Shown: one piece after another, positions 1 through 9,873 of the stretch
Layout: the number at the start of each line of letters is the position of its first letter
How positions within the stretch are numbered: position 1 is the stretch's first letter
Origin: Erythrobacter sp. JK5
GTDB lineage: Bacteria > Pseudomonadota > Alphaproteobacteria > Sphingomonadales > Sphingomonadaceae
Direction of reading: 5' to 3'
Assembly: GCF_018205975.1 (NCBI RefSeq)
Contig: NZ_CP073577.1
Span: 868,001 to 932,000, forward strand
Length of the DNA stretch: 64,000 bases
The notes under the pieces: generated by a model
Database searches by the model: none
Told to the model about the DNA's origin: nothing
Seen by the model: the letters and a program-made list of their open reading frames with translations, nothing else
Made by a program: the position numbers and the translations under genes

Positions 1-107
1 TCGTCCTGAAGCCGTTGCAGCCGCACCGCAGCGTCGCGCTGGGCCGGATCGGGTTTCAGCTGACCGTCGGCGATCAGGTCCTCATAGCGCGCGAGCATCC
101 CGCCCAT
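1..107 (-). CDS. zapE: Cell division protein ZapE / AFG1-like ATPase, N-terminal fragment
   Basis: Only the first 35 codons lie in the window, running off the left edge. The visible N-terminus (MGGMLARYEDLIADGQL, then KPDPAQRDAA) matches the start of AFG1/ZapE-family P-loop ATPases, which begin with a short helix ending in a LKPDxAQ-type motif. The Walker motifs would lie outside the window. Its ATG (105-107) overlaps the TGA of the upstream thioesterase gene as TGATG, so it is probably translated from the same mRNA as sdhB and the thioesterase. An internal ATG at 96-98 is an alternative start. The family call rests on a short stretch. Confidence 0.6.
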   Translation of the reverse strand, partial: MGGMLARYEDLIADGQLKPDPAQRDAAVRLQRLQD

Positions 108-571
108 CAGGCACCTGTGCGCGGCACGAACTTGCGAATGATCCCGCTATAGGCCGCGACCCGATCCTCGTCCTGCACGACCTCGCCGCGCACGAACACG
201 AGCTTGCCGGTCTCGCGCATGATCTCGGTCACCGCGTCTAGCGGGCGCGCGGGATCGCCGCCGCCGATGAACTGCGTGGAAAGCTCGAGCGTGACCGATG
301 GGCCCGCGTTACCCGTACCCACGACGTGCATCGTCGTGAACATCGAGATATCGATCAGGCCGAGCGTTACCGCCCCGTGGATAATGCCTTGCAGGTTTTC
401 GTGCTTGCGCTCGGGGAACATCCGGAGCCGGCACTTGTCGCCCTCACGACGCGTAATGAGCTTGCCCATCACCGCCCCGTTGAACAGCGAATCGTCCTTG
501 AGATTCCAGTGGTGCCAGCCCGGATGGTCCGGGTCGGGACGGTGGTCGAAGACGTCCTCCGAAAGCGCCAC
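107..571 (-). CDS. PaaI-family hotdog thioesterase
   Basis: A 154-residue single-domain protein. The stretch HENLQGIIHGAVTLGLID (about residues 57-74) is the typical hotdog acyl-CoA thioesterase signature, with an Asn-x2-Gly-x2-His-Gly turn and a helix Asp that would act as the catalytic acid. Family members hydrolyse acyl-CoA or aryl-CoA thioesters in the cytoplasm; the substrate here is unknown. The start codon is GTG at 571, one base after the sdhB stop, and the gene ends overlapping zapE, so the three genes form one minus-strand operon. The hotdog family call is secure; the physiological role is not. Confidence 0.8.
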   Translation of the reverse strand: MALSEDVFDHRPDPDHPGWHHWNLKDDSLFNGAVMGKLITRREGDKCRLRMFPERKHENLQGIIHGAVTLGLIDISMFTTMHVVGTGNAGPSVTLELSTQFIGGGDPARPLDAVTEIMRETGKLVFVRGEVVQDEDRVAAYSGIIRKFVPRTGA

Positions 572-572
572 G

Positions 573-1352
573 TCAGATCGCGCGTTCGGCCATCATCTTC
601 TTGGTTTCGGCGATCGCCTTGGCCGGAGAAAGGCCCTTGGGGCAGACATTCGCGCAGTTCATGATCGTGTGGCAGCGATACAGGCGGAACGGGTCCTCGA
701 GCTGATCGAGCCGCTCGCCGGTCATCTCGTCGCGGCTGTCGGCCAGCCAGCGATAGGCCTGGAGCAGGATCGCCGGGCCAAGGAACTTGTCGCTGTTCCA
801 CCAGTAGGATGGGCATGAGGTGGAACAGCACGCGCACAGGATGCATTCGTAGAGGCCATCGAGCTGCTCGCGCTGTTCGGGCGATTGCAGCCGCTCCTTG
901 CCCGAAGGGGTCGGGCTGACGGTTTGCAGCCACGGGCGGATCGAGGCGTATTGCGCGTAGAAATGCGTGAAATCGGGCACCAGATCCTTGATCACGTCCA
1001 TGTGCGGCAGCGGAGTGATGCGGATTTCGCCCTTCAGGTCCTCGATCGCGGTGGTGCAGGCAAGGCCGTTCTTGCCGTTCAGGTTCATCGCGCAGGATCC
1101 GCAGATCCCCTCGCGGCACGAGCGGCGGAAGGTCAGCGTCGGATCGATCTCGTTCTTGATCTTGAACAGCGCATCGAGAACCATCGGGCCGCACTCGTCG
1201 AGATCGATCTCGAACTTGTCGTAGCGCGGGTTCTTGCCGCTGTCTGGATCGTAGCGATAGATCTTGAAGCTCTTCACCCGGCCACCGGACGCCTTGTAGA
1301 CGTTGCCGGCGCCACTGATCTTCGAGTTCGCAGGAAGGGTGAAAGTTGCCAT
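573..1352 (-). CDS. sdhB: Succinate dehydrogenase iron-sulfur subunit
   Basis: 259 residues, normal for SdhB. It carries electrons from FAD in SdhA to ubiquinone through three clusters in respiratory complex II and the TCA cycle. The N-terminal ferredoxin fold has the [2Fe-2S] cysteines at about 79, 84, 87 and 99 ([12 protein letters not shown]). The C-terminal helical domain has the [4Fe-4S]/[3Fe-4S] cysteines in [13 protein letters not shown] (170-180) and at 227, 233 and 237. Usually sdhB is last in sdhCDAB, but here the upstream neighbour is a divergent SDR gene. The gene therefore has its own promoter region and is unlinked, at least locally, from sdhA, sdhC and sdhD. Downstream genes follow within one base. 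Confidence 0.97.
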   Translation of the reverse strand: MATFTLPANSKISGAGNVYKASGGRVKSFKIYRYDPDSGKNPRYDKFEIDLDECGPMVLDALFKIKNEIDPTLTFRRSCREGICGSCAMNLNGKNGLACTTAIEDLKGEIRITPLPHMDVIKDLVPDFTHFYAQYASIRPWLQTVSPTPSGKERLQSPEQREQLDGLYECILCACCSTSCPSYWWNSDKFLGPAILLQAYRWLADSRDEMTGERLDQLEDPFRLYRCHTIMNCANVCPKGLSPAKAIAETKKMMAERAI

Positions 1353-1382
1353 TGATATGTGATCCCGTATTGGTTTGCGACC

Positions 1383-1410
1383 TATCTAGCGGCTTGGTCA
1401 TGTGAGGCAA
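1383..1410 (-). promoter_or_regulatory. Candidate sigma-70-type promoter for sdhB
   Basis: Read on the minus strand, TTGCCT (1410-1405) is followed after 16 bases by TAGATA (1388-1383), about 30 bases before the sdhB ATG. Spacing and position fit a housekeeping promoter, but both hexamers deviate from consensus. Confidence 0.35.
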
Positions 1411-1483
1411 GCCACGCGGTGTTGAGTAGTTGGGCACGGCCATTGCTCGCGCGACAACCCGCCCATTCGCGTTCGGCGCCAAG

Positions 1484-1571
1484 TTGACACACTTGACACA
1501 GTGTCATCCTCGATTCCGGAGCAATTTTCTCGTTTCTCCAGCGAGTTGGAACAGAAATGTGAAGTTGACAC
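1484..1571. promoter_or_regulatory. Cluster of TTGACAC repeats with a perfect inverted repeat
   Basis: TTGACAC occurs at 1484-1490, 1493-1499 and 1565-1571. The first and third share AGTTGACAC. The middle copy is part of the perfect dyad TGACAC-A-GTGTCA (1494-1506). The cluster lies in the 270-base gap between divergent sdhB and the SDR gene, so it could be an operator for either. No regulator is identifiable from the site alone. Confidence 0.4.
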
Positions 1572-1622
1572 TTCTCCAACACGAATTCGGAACCTTAGCT
1601 CATCTGCAACGCTGTATCCGGC

Positions 1623-2357
1623 ATGAGCGATGTAGGAAAATGGCCGCGTCGCGCGGCGGTGTTCGGCAGCACGGGCGGGATTGGCAAGGCGCTGTGCCAT
1701 GCGTTGGCGGAGCGCGGGTGCGAGACGATATATGCCGGATCGCGCGACGGGATGGAGCCGGTTGGCACGGCATTTGTCCCGCTCGCCTTCGATCTCGCCG
1801 ACGAGGCCTCGATTGCAGATGCAGCGGCAAGCATGAAGGATGCGCCGCCCGAATGGGTGATCGTGGCCAGCGGGGTACTGACACTCGCAAACGGCACCGG
1901 TCCCGAGCGCACGTTCAAGCGGCTCGATCCCAATGCGATGGCCGAAGTGTTCGCGCTCAACACGATCGGCCCGGCGATGGTGGCCAAGCATGTTCTCCCG
2001 CTGATGCCGCGCGACGAGCGCTTCGTTTTCGCCGCGCTGTCGGCGCGGGTGGGCTCGATATCAGACAACGGGCTGGGCGGATGGCATTCCTACCGCGCGT
2101 CGAAAGCGGCGCTCAACATGCTGCTCAAGAACTTCGCACTGGAGATGGGACGGACGCACCGGCAGGGCGTCGTGGTCGGGCTGCATCCCGGCACGGTCGA
2201 CAGCGCGCTGTCCGATCCGTTTCAGTCCAACCTGCCCGACGGGCAGCTGACCAAACCGGGCGAGGCGGCGGCGAATTTGTTGGACGTGTTGGCCGGGGTT
2301 GGACCGGAAAAAAGTGGAAGGGTGTTCGATTTCAAGGGCGAGGTGGTGCCAGCTTAG
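1623..2357 (+). CDS. Short-chain dehydrogenase/reductase (SDR) family protein
   Basis: 244 residues, the length of a classical SDR. The Rossmann dinucleotide-binding motif GSTGGIG lies at residues 15-21, and the catalytic pair YRASK gives Tyr157 and Lys161, with Ser residues at 140-147 in the usual place. The overall style is of the C-factor/YciK-like group of small NAD(P)H oxidoreductases, whose substrates are often unknown. It is transcribed alone, away from sdhB, and ends directly in a palindromic element that could terminate transcription. The start at 1623 has no strong ribosome-binding site. The family is certain and the substrate is not. Confidence 0.85.
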   Translation: MSDVGKWPRRAAVFGSTGGIGKALCHALAERGCETIYAGSRDGMEPVGTAFVPLAFDLADEASIADAAASMKDAPPEWVIVASGVLTLANGTGPERTFKRLDPNAMAEVFALNTIGPAMVAKHVLPLMPRDERFVFAALSARVGSISDNGLGGWHSYRASKAALNMLLKNFALEMGRTHRQGVVVGLHPGTVDSALSDPFQSNLPDGQLTKPGEAAANLLDVLAGVGPEKSGRVFDFKGEVVPA

Positions 2358-2431
2358 CCCACCCCGCTGCGACTAGCCAGCAAGCTGGCAAGTCTCGCTC
2401 CCCTCCCGCTCGCGGGAGGGTTGGGGTGGGC
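2357..2431. repeat. Nested palindromic repeat, probable REP-like element/terminator
   Basis: An outer stem GCCCACCCC (2357-2365) pairs with GGGGTGGGC (2423-2431). Inside are two more hairpins, GCCAGC-AA-GCTGGC (2376-2389) and CCCTCCCG-CTCG-CGGGAGGG (2401-2420). It fills the gap between the convergent SDR and Ddl-like genes and would fold on either strand. Elements of this look are dispersed in sphingomonad genomes; copy number cannot be judged here. Confidence 0.7.
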
Positions 2432-2436
2432 CAAGT

Positions 2437-3456
2437 TCATACCAAACCGTGCCGCCGCAATCCCTCGGCCACGATCGTCTCGATCAGGTCCGATTGCGTC
2501 CACCCGGCCATCACTGCCGAGCGGCCGAACACCTTCTGCGACCAGAGGTTGCAGTTGAGGTTGAGCTCGAGGAACTGCACATCTCCGGTTTCCTCATTCA
2601 CGCGAAATTCGAACCGGCCGTAATCAAACGGGCGGTATTCTTCCCAGCATTTGCGGGTCAGCTCGTCGATCCGCGCGGCCATTTCCGGGTTCTCGAACGG
2701 ATCGAGCGAGTATTTCTGGCTGCGATCAACGAGATCGCGCTTCTCGTAATAGGTGCGCAGATGCGAAGGGTCGGCCTGGCGGAAGATCAGCATCGGCAGC
2801 ACCTGCGGCTCGCCGTTGATCGTCACCACCGGCACTTCGACATCGCTGCCGGTCAGGAACGGTTCGACGATCGCGTCCTGCCCGCCATTGGCGGGATCGT
2901 TGTGGATTCGCTCCACCGCCGCTTTCACCCCGTCCCAGTCGTAAGCGTCCTCGACCCCCCAGCTGGCCGAGGAATTGTTCGGCTTGATGACGTAGCGATC
3001 GGCCTTGGGACACTTGTCCTCGGTCACCGGTGCGCCTTTGCGGTAGCACGCCCAGGGCGCGGTCGGCACGCCGGCGTCGCGCGCGGCGCGCTTGGCGAGG
3101 TGCTTGTCGTCGGACAGGCCGCGCAGGATCGGGTTGGCACCGAGATAGGAAATACCGGCGCGCTCGCACAGCAGCGGGACGAGCATTTCCGAGTTGAAGA
3201 ACCCCGCGCGGTTGAGCAGCGGAAAGACGAAATCGATATCCTTGGGCGGATCGAACAGGATGTCGTGGGTCTGCGACAGAGTCAGCTTCAGCCCAAGCCC
3301 TTCCAGCACCTCGCGCATTTCGCGGTGATAGACCGCGTGATTGCCGTCCTCCGGGTGGATGTCCCCCTTCCACAGCGCGTTCTTGGCGATGAACAGGATA
3401 TTGAGCCGCTTCTTCGCCTCGTCGGGAATACGCAGCGGTGTGAGTGCCTGAGTCAT
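2437..3456 (-). CDS. D-alanine-D-alanine ligase-like ATP-grasp protein
   Basis: 339 residues with an ATP-grasp fold. Visible are the ATP-binding strand YVIKPNNSSASWGVEDA, a conserved acidic segment VEPFLTGSDVEVPV and the metal-binding end FLELNLNCNLW, corresponding to the N-L-N region of Ddl enzymes. The typical Ddl motif HGxxGEDGxxQ near the end of the first domain is absent; the region reads VFPLLNRAGFFNSEM instead. The C-terminal half is extended by FGRSAVMAGWTQSDLIETIV. The gene stands alone, not in a mur/fts cluster. I infer an ATP-dependent carboxylate-amine ligase related to Ddl but probably with another substrate. The housekeeping Ddl is presumably elsewhere. Confidence 0.7.
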   Translation of the reverse strand: MTQALTPLRIPDEAKKRLNILFIAKNALWKGDIHPEDGNHAVYHREMREVLEGLGLKLTLSQTHDILFDPPKDIDFVFPLLNRAGFFNSEMLVPLLCERAGISYLGANPILRGLSDDKHLAKRAARDAGVPTAPWACYRKGAPVTEDKCPKADRYVIKPNNSSASWGVEDAYDWDGVKAAVERIHNDPANGGQDAIVEPFLTGSDVEVPVVTINGEPQVLPMLIFRQADPSHLRTYYEKRDLVDRSQKYSLDPFENPEMAARIDELTRKCWEEYRPFDYGRFEFRVNEETGDVQFLELNLNCNLWSQKVFGRSAVMAGWTQSDLIETIVAEGLRRHGLV

Positions 3457-3622
3457 GGGTTTCCAGGTTCAGCGGATGTTCTGGTTTGCGGCGCGATGTA
3501 GAGCGCGTCGCGCTTTGGCGCCAGCAGGATTTTGCAGTTGGAGCGGCGCGCGCCTTGCTCTAGGGCGCGCGGCAATCGGGTCGCACTACATCATTTTCGA
3601 GGACAGGTTCGCTGATTAACAC

Positions 3623-5080
3623 ATGTCCGTCCTTCGATCGCCCGCGCAGCGACTTCATCACCGATGATCGCTCACGGGCGCTCGTCGCCGCTCTTGCGGC
3701 CGGAGGGGATGCCCGCATTGCGCTCGATCGGGCTCGCGGGCTCAACACCTATCTGTCGGCCCCCTATCCGCGCGACGTGCTGGCCTATTCGTCGTCCACC
3801 GTCAGCGATATTTCGGTCGATGCCTTCGCCCACCTGCTCGCGCTGGACGTTGCTTCGCTGCGCTACGACGATTGGCTCGGGCAAATCGCACAAAGAATTC
3901 CAGCGGCTTACGGCCTGCCGCGCGGCACGCAGGTGGCGTTCGCCCCGTCGGGCACCGATCTCGAATATGTCGCCCTCGCCGCCGTCCGTGAGCGCGCGCC
4001 GGGAGGTATCCACAACATCCTGCTGGGCGCGGACGAGATCGGCAGCGGCTGCATCCACTCGGCGCACGGACGCTACTTCGCGAACGAGACGGCGCTCGGG
4101 ATCGCGGTCGAGCCCGCGCGCGATGTGGCCGGGCTGGGCCCCATCAGCCTTGTCGATATCCCCGTACGCTGCGGGCGCGGGGTGGCGCGCTCTTCCTCTG
4201 ATATTGCAAAGGAAATGGCGCGCGAGATCGAACTGGCAAAGCGCGAGGCCAAACATAGTCTCGTCCACTGCGTGCACGGATCGAAGACCGGATTGGTGTT
4301 GCCGAAGGGGAACATCTCTCGCACCTGATCGAACGCTATTCCACGACCGCGACATTCGTGGTCGATGCCTGTCAGGCGCGGATCACAAGCGAGGCGGTGG
4401 CGGGATATCTCGCGCAAGGATGCATCGTGCTGATGACCGGTTCGAAGTTTATCGGTGCGCCGCCCTTCAATGGCTGGGCGCTGCTACCGCCCGGCATGGT
4501 GGAAAGCGCGCATGCGCTGCCCGAAGGCTTTGCCACGATCTTCCGCCGCGCCGAATTTCCGCGCGAATGGGCCGGTGTCGAGCGGTTGCCCGACAGCGGA
4601 AATCCTTCGCTGGCGCTGCGGCTCGAGGCGGCGATCTTCGAGCTGGAGCGCTTTCAGCACATTCCCATGAGCGAGGTCGAGGCGATGATCGCGGCATTCG
4701 AGCACGCGCTCGCCGAACACCTGCTCGAACCGCTCGGGGCGCGGTTGGTGACACCGGGTGAGGGCGCCGACGTGGCGCATTGTCCGATCGAGATGCGTAC
4801 GCTCGCCACGCTCGATGTCAGCGCCTTGCCGAACCTGCGCACATTCGACGCAGCGCAACAGGTGCATCGCCGGATGGCGCTCGACGGTGTCCGGCTCGGG
4901 CAGCCGGTCAAATGCGTGCGGCTCGAGGAAGGGTGGGGCGGGACCCTGAGGGTCGGGCTGAGCATGCCGCAGCTGAGCCGCTGGTCGACGCTGTCCGAGG
5001 CGGAGCGCGCCGACGAATTGCAAGGCGACATGCGGCAAATCCGCGACTCGATCCTGCAGGCGTCCGGACATCGGGCCTAG
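3623..5080 (+). pseudogene. PLP-dependent aminotransferase-like gene, frameshifted
   Basis: Two frames together encode one fold type I PLP enzyme. One runs from about 3627 to 4304 (includes FAPSGTDLEYVAL), and a second from 4304 to 5080 contains VVDACQAR and the probable PLP lysine in TGSKFIGAPPF. At 4302-4306 one base is missing: adding one between TTGCC and GAAGGGG restores an uninterrupted reading (…VLP-EGEHLSHL…). A second shift is needed near 3626-3632, because the only plausible ATG (3623) is in another frame and the first frame has no ATG or GTG before 3777. With both shifts the length is a multiple of three (about 485 residues). Substrate unknown. It may be a true pseudogene or sequencing error, and seven genes here show the same kind of missing base. 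Confidence 0.6.
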
Positions 5081-5153
5081 CGGTTCGGCACCGTTCCAAA
5101 AAAGAGCGTGGCATTCGTCCCGGCACGGGCTAATCTCTCGGCGGAGTCGGCGC

Positions 5154-5160
5154 GGAGGAG
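5154..5160 (+). promoter_or_regulatory. Ribosome-binding site deciding the methyltransferase start
   Basis: GGAGGAG ends directly against an ATG at 5161, leaving no spacer. The next in-frame ATG at 5170 has a 9-base spacer, so 5170 is the likely start. Confidence 0.6.
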
Positions 5161-5169
5161 ATGGCGCGC

Positions 5170-5805
5170 ATGGGCTTGAAGCAGTGGTACGATGCGCATC
5201 TCATGCCGCGGCTCGTCACCTGTGCATGCAGCCAGGGGCAAGTGCTCAAGCGCCGTGCGCAGATCGTCCCGCTGGCGCGCGGTGATGTGTTCGAACTGGG
5301 CTGCGGCGGCGGCATCAACCAGCAATTCTACGATACCGCGGCCGTGGAGAGCTATTCCGGGATCGATCCGCACGAAGGCTTGCTGGAGGCCGCGAGAAAG
5401 GCGGCGCGAGCCAAGGGCTGGCGCGTCGATATCCGGCAGGGGTTTGGCGAGGCGATCCCTTATCCCGACCGGTCGTTCGATACGGTGGTGTGCACGTTCA
5501 CGCTGTGCTCGGTCGAGGATCCGGCACTGGTCCTGACCGAAATGCGGCGCATCCTGAAGCCGGGCGGGCAGGCGCTGTTCCTCGAACACGGACGCGCGCC
5601 CGATGCCGACGTGGCGAAATGGCAGGACCGGATCGAGCCGTACTGGAAACCGCTGGCAGGCGGGTGCCACCTGACGCGCCCGATCGGTTCGGCATTTCGC
5701 GGTTCGGGGTTCGAGGTCGAGCCGCTCGGGCAGGGCTATCTGCCGAAGACTCCGAGATTCGCCGGTTGGAACGAGTGGGGCGTGGCGCGCAAGCCGGGGG
5801 TGTAA
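5170..5805 (+). CDS. Class I SAM-dependent methyltransferase
   Basis: 211 residues from the ATG at 5170, chosen because a GGAGGAG ribosome-binding site lies nine bases upstream. Motif I VFELGCGGGIN (about 41-51) binds S-adenosylmethionine. DPHEGLLEAA supplies the acidic residue of motif II, and the segment SFDTVVCTFTLCSVEDP is the motif IV/post-motif region typical of Methyltransf_11/UbiE-like enzymes acting on small molecules or lipids. There is no signal peptide. It follows the broken PLP gene by 90 bases and may share its transcript. The acceptor substrate cannot be deduced. Confidence 0.8.
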   Translation: MGLKQWYDAHLMPRLVTCACSQGQVLKRRAQIVPLARGDVFELGCGGGINQQFYDTAAVESYSGIDPHEGLLEAARKAARAKGWRVDIRQGFGEAIPYPDRSFDTVVCTFTLCSVEDPALVLTEMRRILKPGGQALFLEHGRAPDADVAKWQDRIEPYWKPLAGGCHLTRPIGSAFRGSGFEVEPLGQGYLPKTPRFAGWNEWGVARKPGV

Positions 5806-5832
5806 GCCACCGCCCGGCCCGCGCTCACGCGA

Positions 5833-8475
<2,643 letters not shown>

Positions 8476-8901
8476 TAAATGTTCTCCAAGCACCAGGTCG
8501 CAGGGCCTGAGGCCGACTGCGAGGGTGCATATTTTGTGAAATGATGACGGGTGAAATCACCGCGCCGTTTGTTGCCTTCGCATCTCGCCGTGTGACCGAG
8601 GAGCCTGCGATATTCGTGTCTGCTGTGGCAAGATTGCGGCCTGTCGCCGCGCTTCGGCTCGCAAGCTCGCCAGTGCCCCGTGGGTCTGGCGCGCAAATCT
8701 GCGAGGAAAAGCGTCTCGTCACTGCATCAACCTGTTAATTGGCCCCTTTTGGCGATTGCCGGGAGCCGCGAGAAACGGAGCTTTCGACCGGGCAGCGTGC
8801 CCACAGGCCGAAGAGTTCTCCGAAAACAGCGCTAGCACCGTGGGTTTCATGCCGCAACCGTATTGCGCTTGTATCACGCAACATCCTAAGCCCGGTTCAA
8901 G
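8476..8901. other. Divergent intergenic region between rne and the amidase gene
   Basis: About 425 bases without a convincing gene. It must hold the promoters of both genes. A long rne leader is plausible, since RNase E mRNAs are often autoregulated through their 5' UTR, but I see no recognised conserved structure or clear promoter hexamers. The open frame from 8739 is not a gene start; it merely extends the amidase frame upstream of the frameshift. Confidence 0.5.
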
Positions 8902-9797
8902 ATGAGCCTCCGTACGCTCCTGCTCCTAGTTCTCGCCGTTCCGGCACTGATCGTCGGGGGGCTGTCGCCCTCGGGGTGACCATACCCGTACCCGAATGGG
9001 GTCGCGACTACGTGCTGCGTTTCATGTTGGGAGAAGAGGGTGGGGGCCCCGATCTCCCGGCGGTCGAGGGACCGGACGACAGCGATCGCCCCTTGATCGT
9101 GATCGATGCCGGTCACGGCGGTCGCGATCCGGGTTCTGTCGGAGAGAGCGAAAGCGGAGCACGGGTGCAGGAAAAGGACATCGTCCTCGCGCTGGCATTG
9201 GCGCTGCGCGACGAGTTGCTGCGCGAAGGCGGTATCCGTGTTGCGCTCACTCGCAGCGACGACCGGATCCTGCCGCTGGCCGACCGACCGGAAATCGCAC
9301 GGTTGCTCGATGCCGACCTGTTTCTCTCGATACACGCCGATTCCGCCGGAGAACGCGCCGATGTTGCCGGGGCGAGCATCTACACGCTTTCGAACGAGGC
9401 TTCGAGCGAAGCGGCCGCCCGGTTCGCCGCGCGCGAGAACAACGCCGACCGGCTCAACGGTATCGCGATCGAAGGCCAGAACGAGAATGTCAGCGCGATC
9501 CTGGTCGAATTGTCGCAACAGCAGACGCAGGAGGATGCGACCGAATTTTCGGCGCTGATCCTGCGCGAAGGCGAGGGAAGCCTCGCGTTTCATCCGCAGG
9601 CCCGGCGGTCCGCCGCGCTGGCGGTGCTGCGCGCGCCCGACGTTCCGGGAGTGTTGTTCGAAAGCGGATTCGTCACCAACCAGGCGGACCGCGCGCGGCT
9701 GACCACTGCGGAGGGTCGGGCGATCTACGCCCGCGTCCTTGCTCGCGCGATCAGGGTCTATTTCGCCCGGCGGAGCGACAGCGATGCGGATCCGTAG
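8902..9797 (+). CDS. N-acetylmuramoyl-L-alanine amidase (Amidase_3), frameshifted at a G6 run
   Basis: A periplasmic zinc amidase that removes stem peptides from peptidoglycan, usually at the division septum (AmiC-like). The zinc and catalytic motifs are complete: DAGHGGRDPG, the glutamate in QEKDIVLALA, SIHADS and FESGFVTN. The natural start is the ATG at 8902, encoding the signal sequence MSLRTLLLLVLAVPALIVGG, but that frame ends at TGA 8977-8979. The enzyme frame resumes at G8961 inside a run of six Gs (8956-8961). One more G gives a continuous 298-residue protein. mrcA follows 77 bases later, forming a cell-wall pair. The enzyme call is certain; whether the shift is real is doubtful. Confidence 0.85.
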
Positions 9798-9873
9798 CAG
9801 TCCGGCCCCATTCCTGCTCTGGATTGGAAAGAGCCTAGCCTCGGCCCGTGGACCGATGTAGATCGACGCCGCA

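Noticed and set aside
8739..8955. Amidase start at 8739
   Set aside because: The resulting N-terminus has no signal peptide or conserved character; the true signal peptide is in another frame at 8902.
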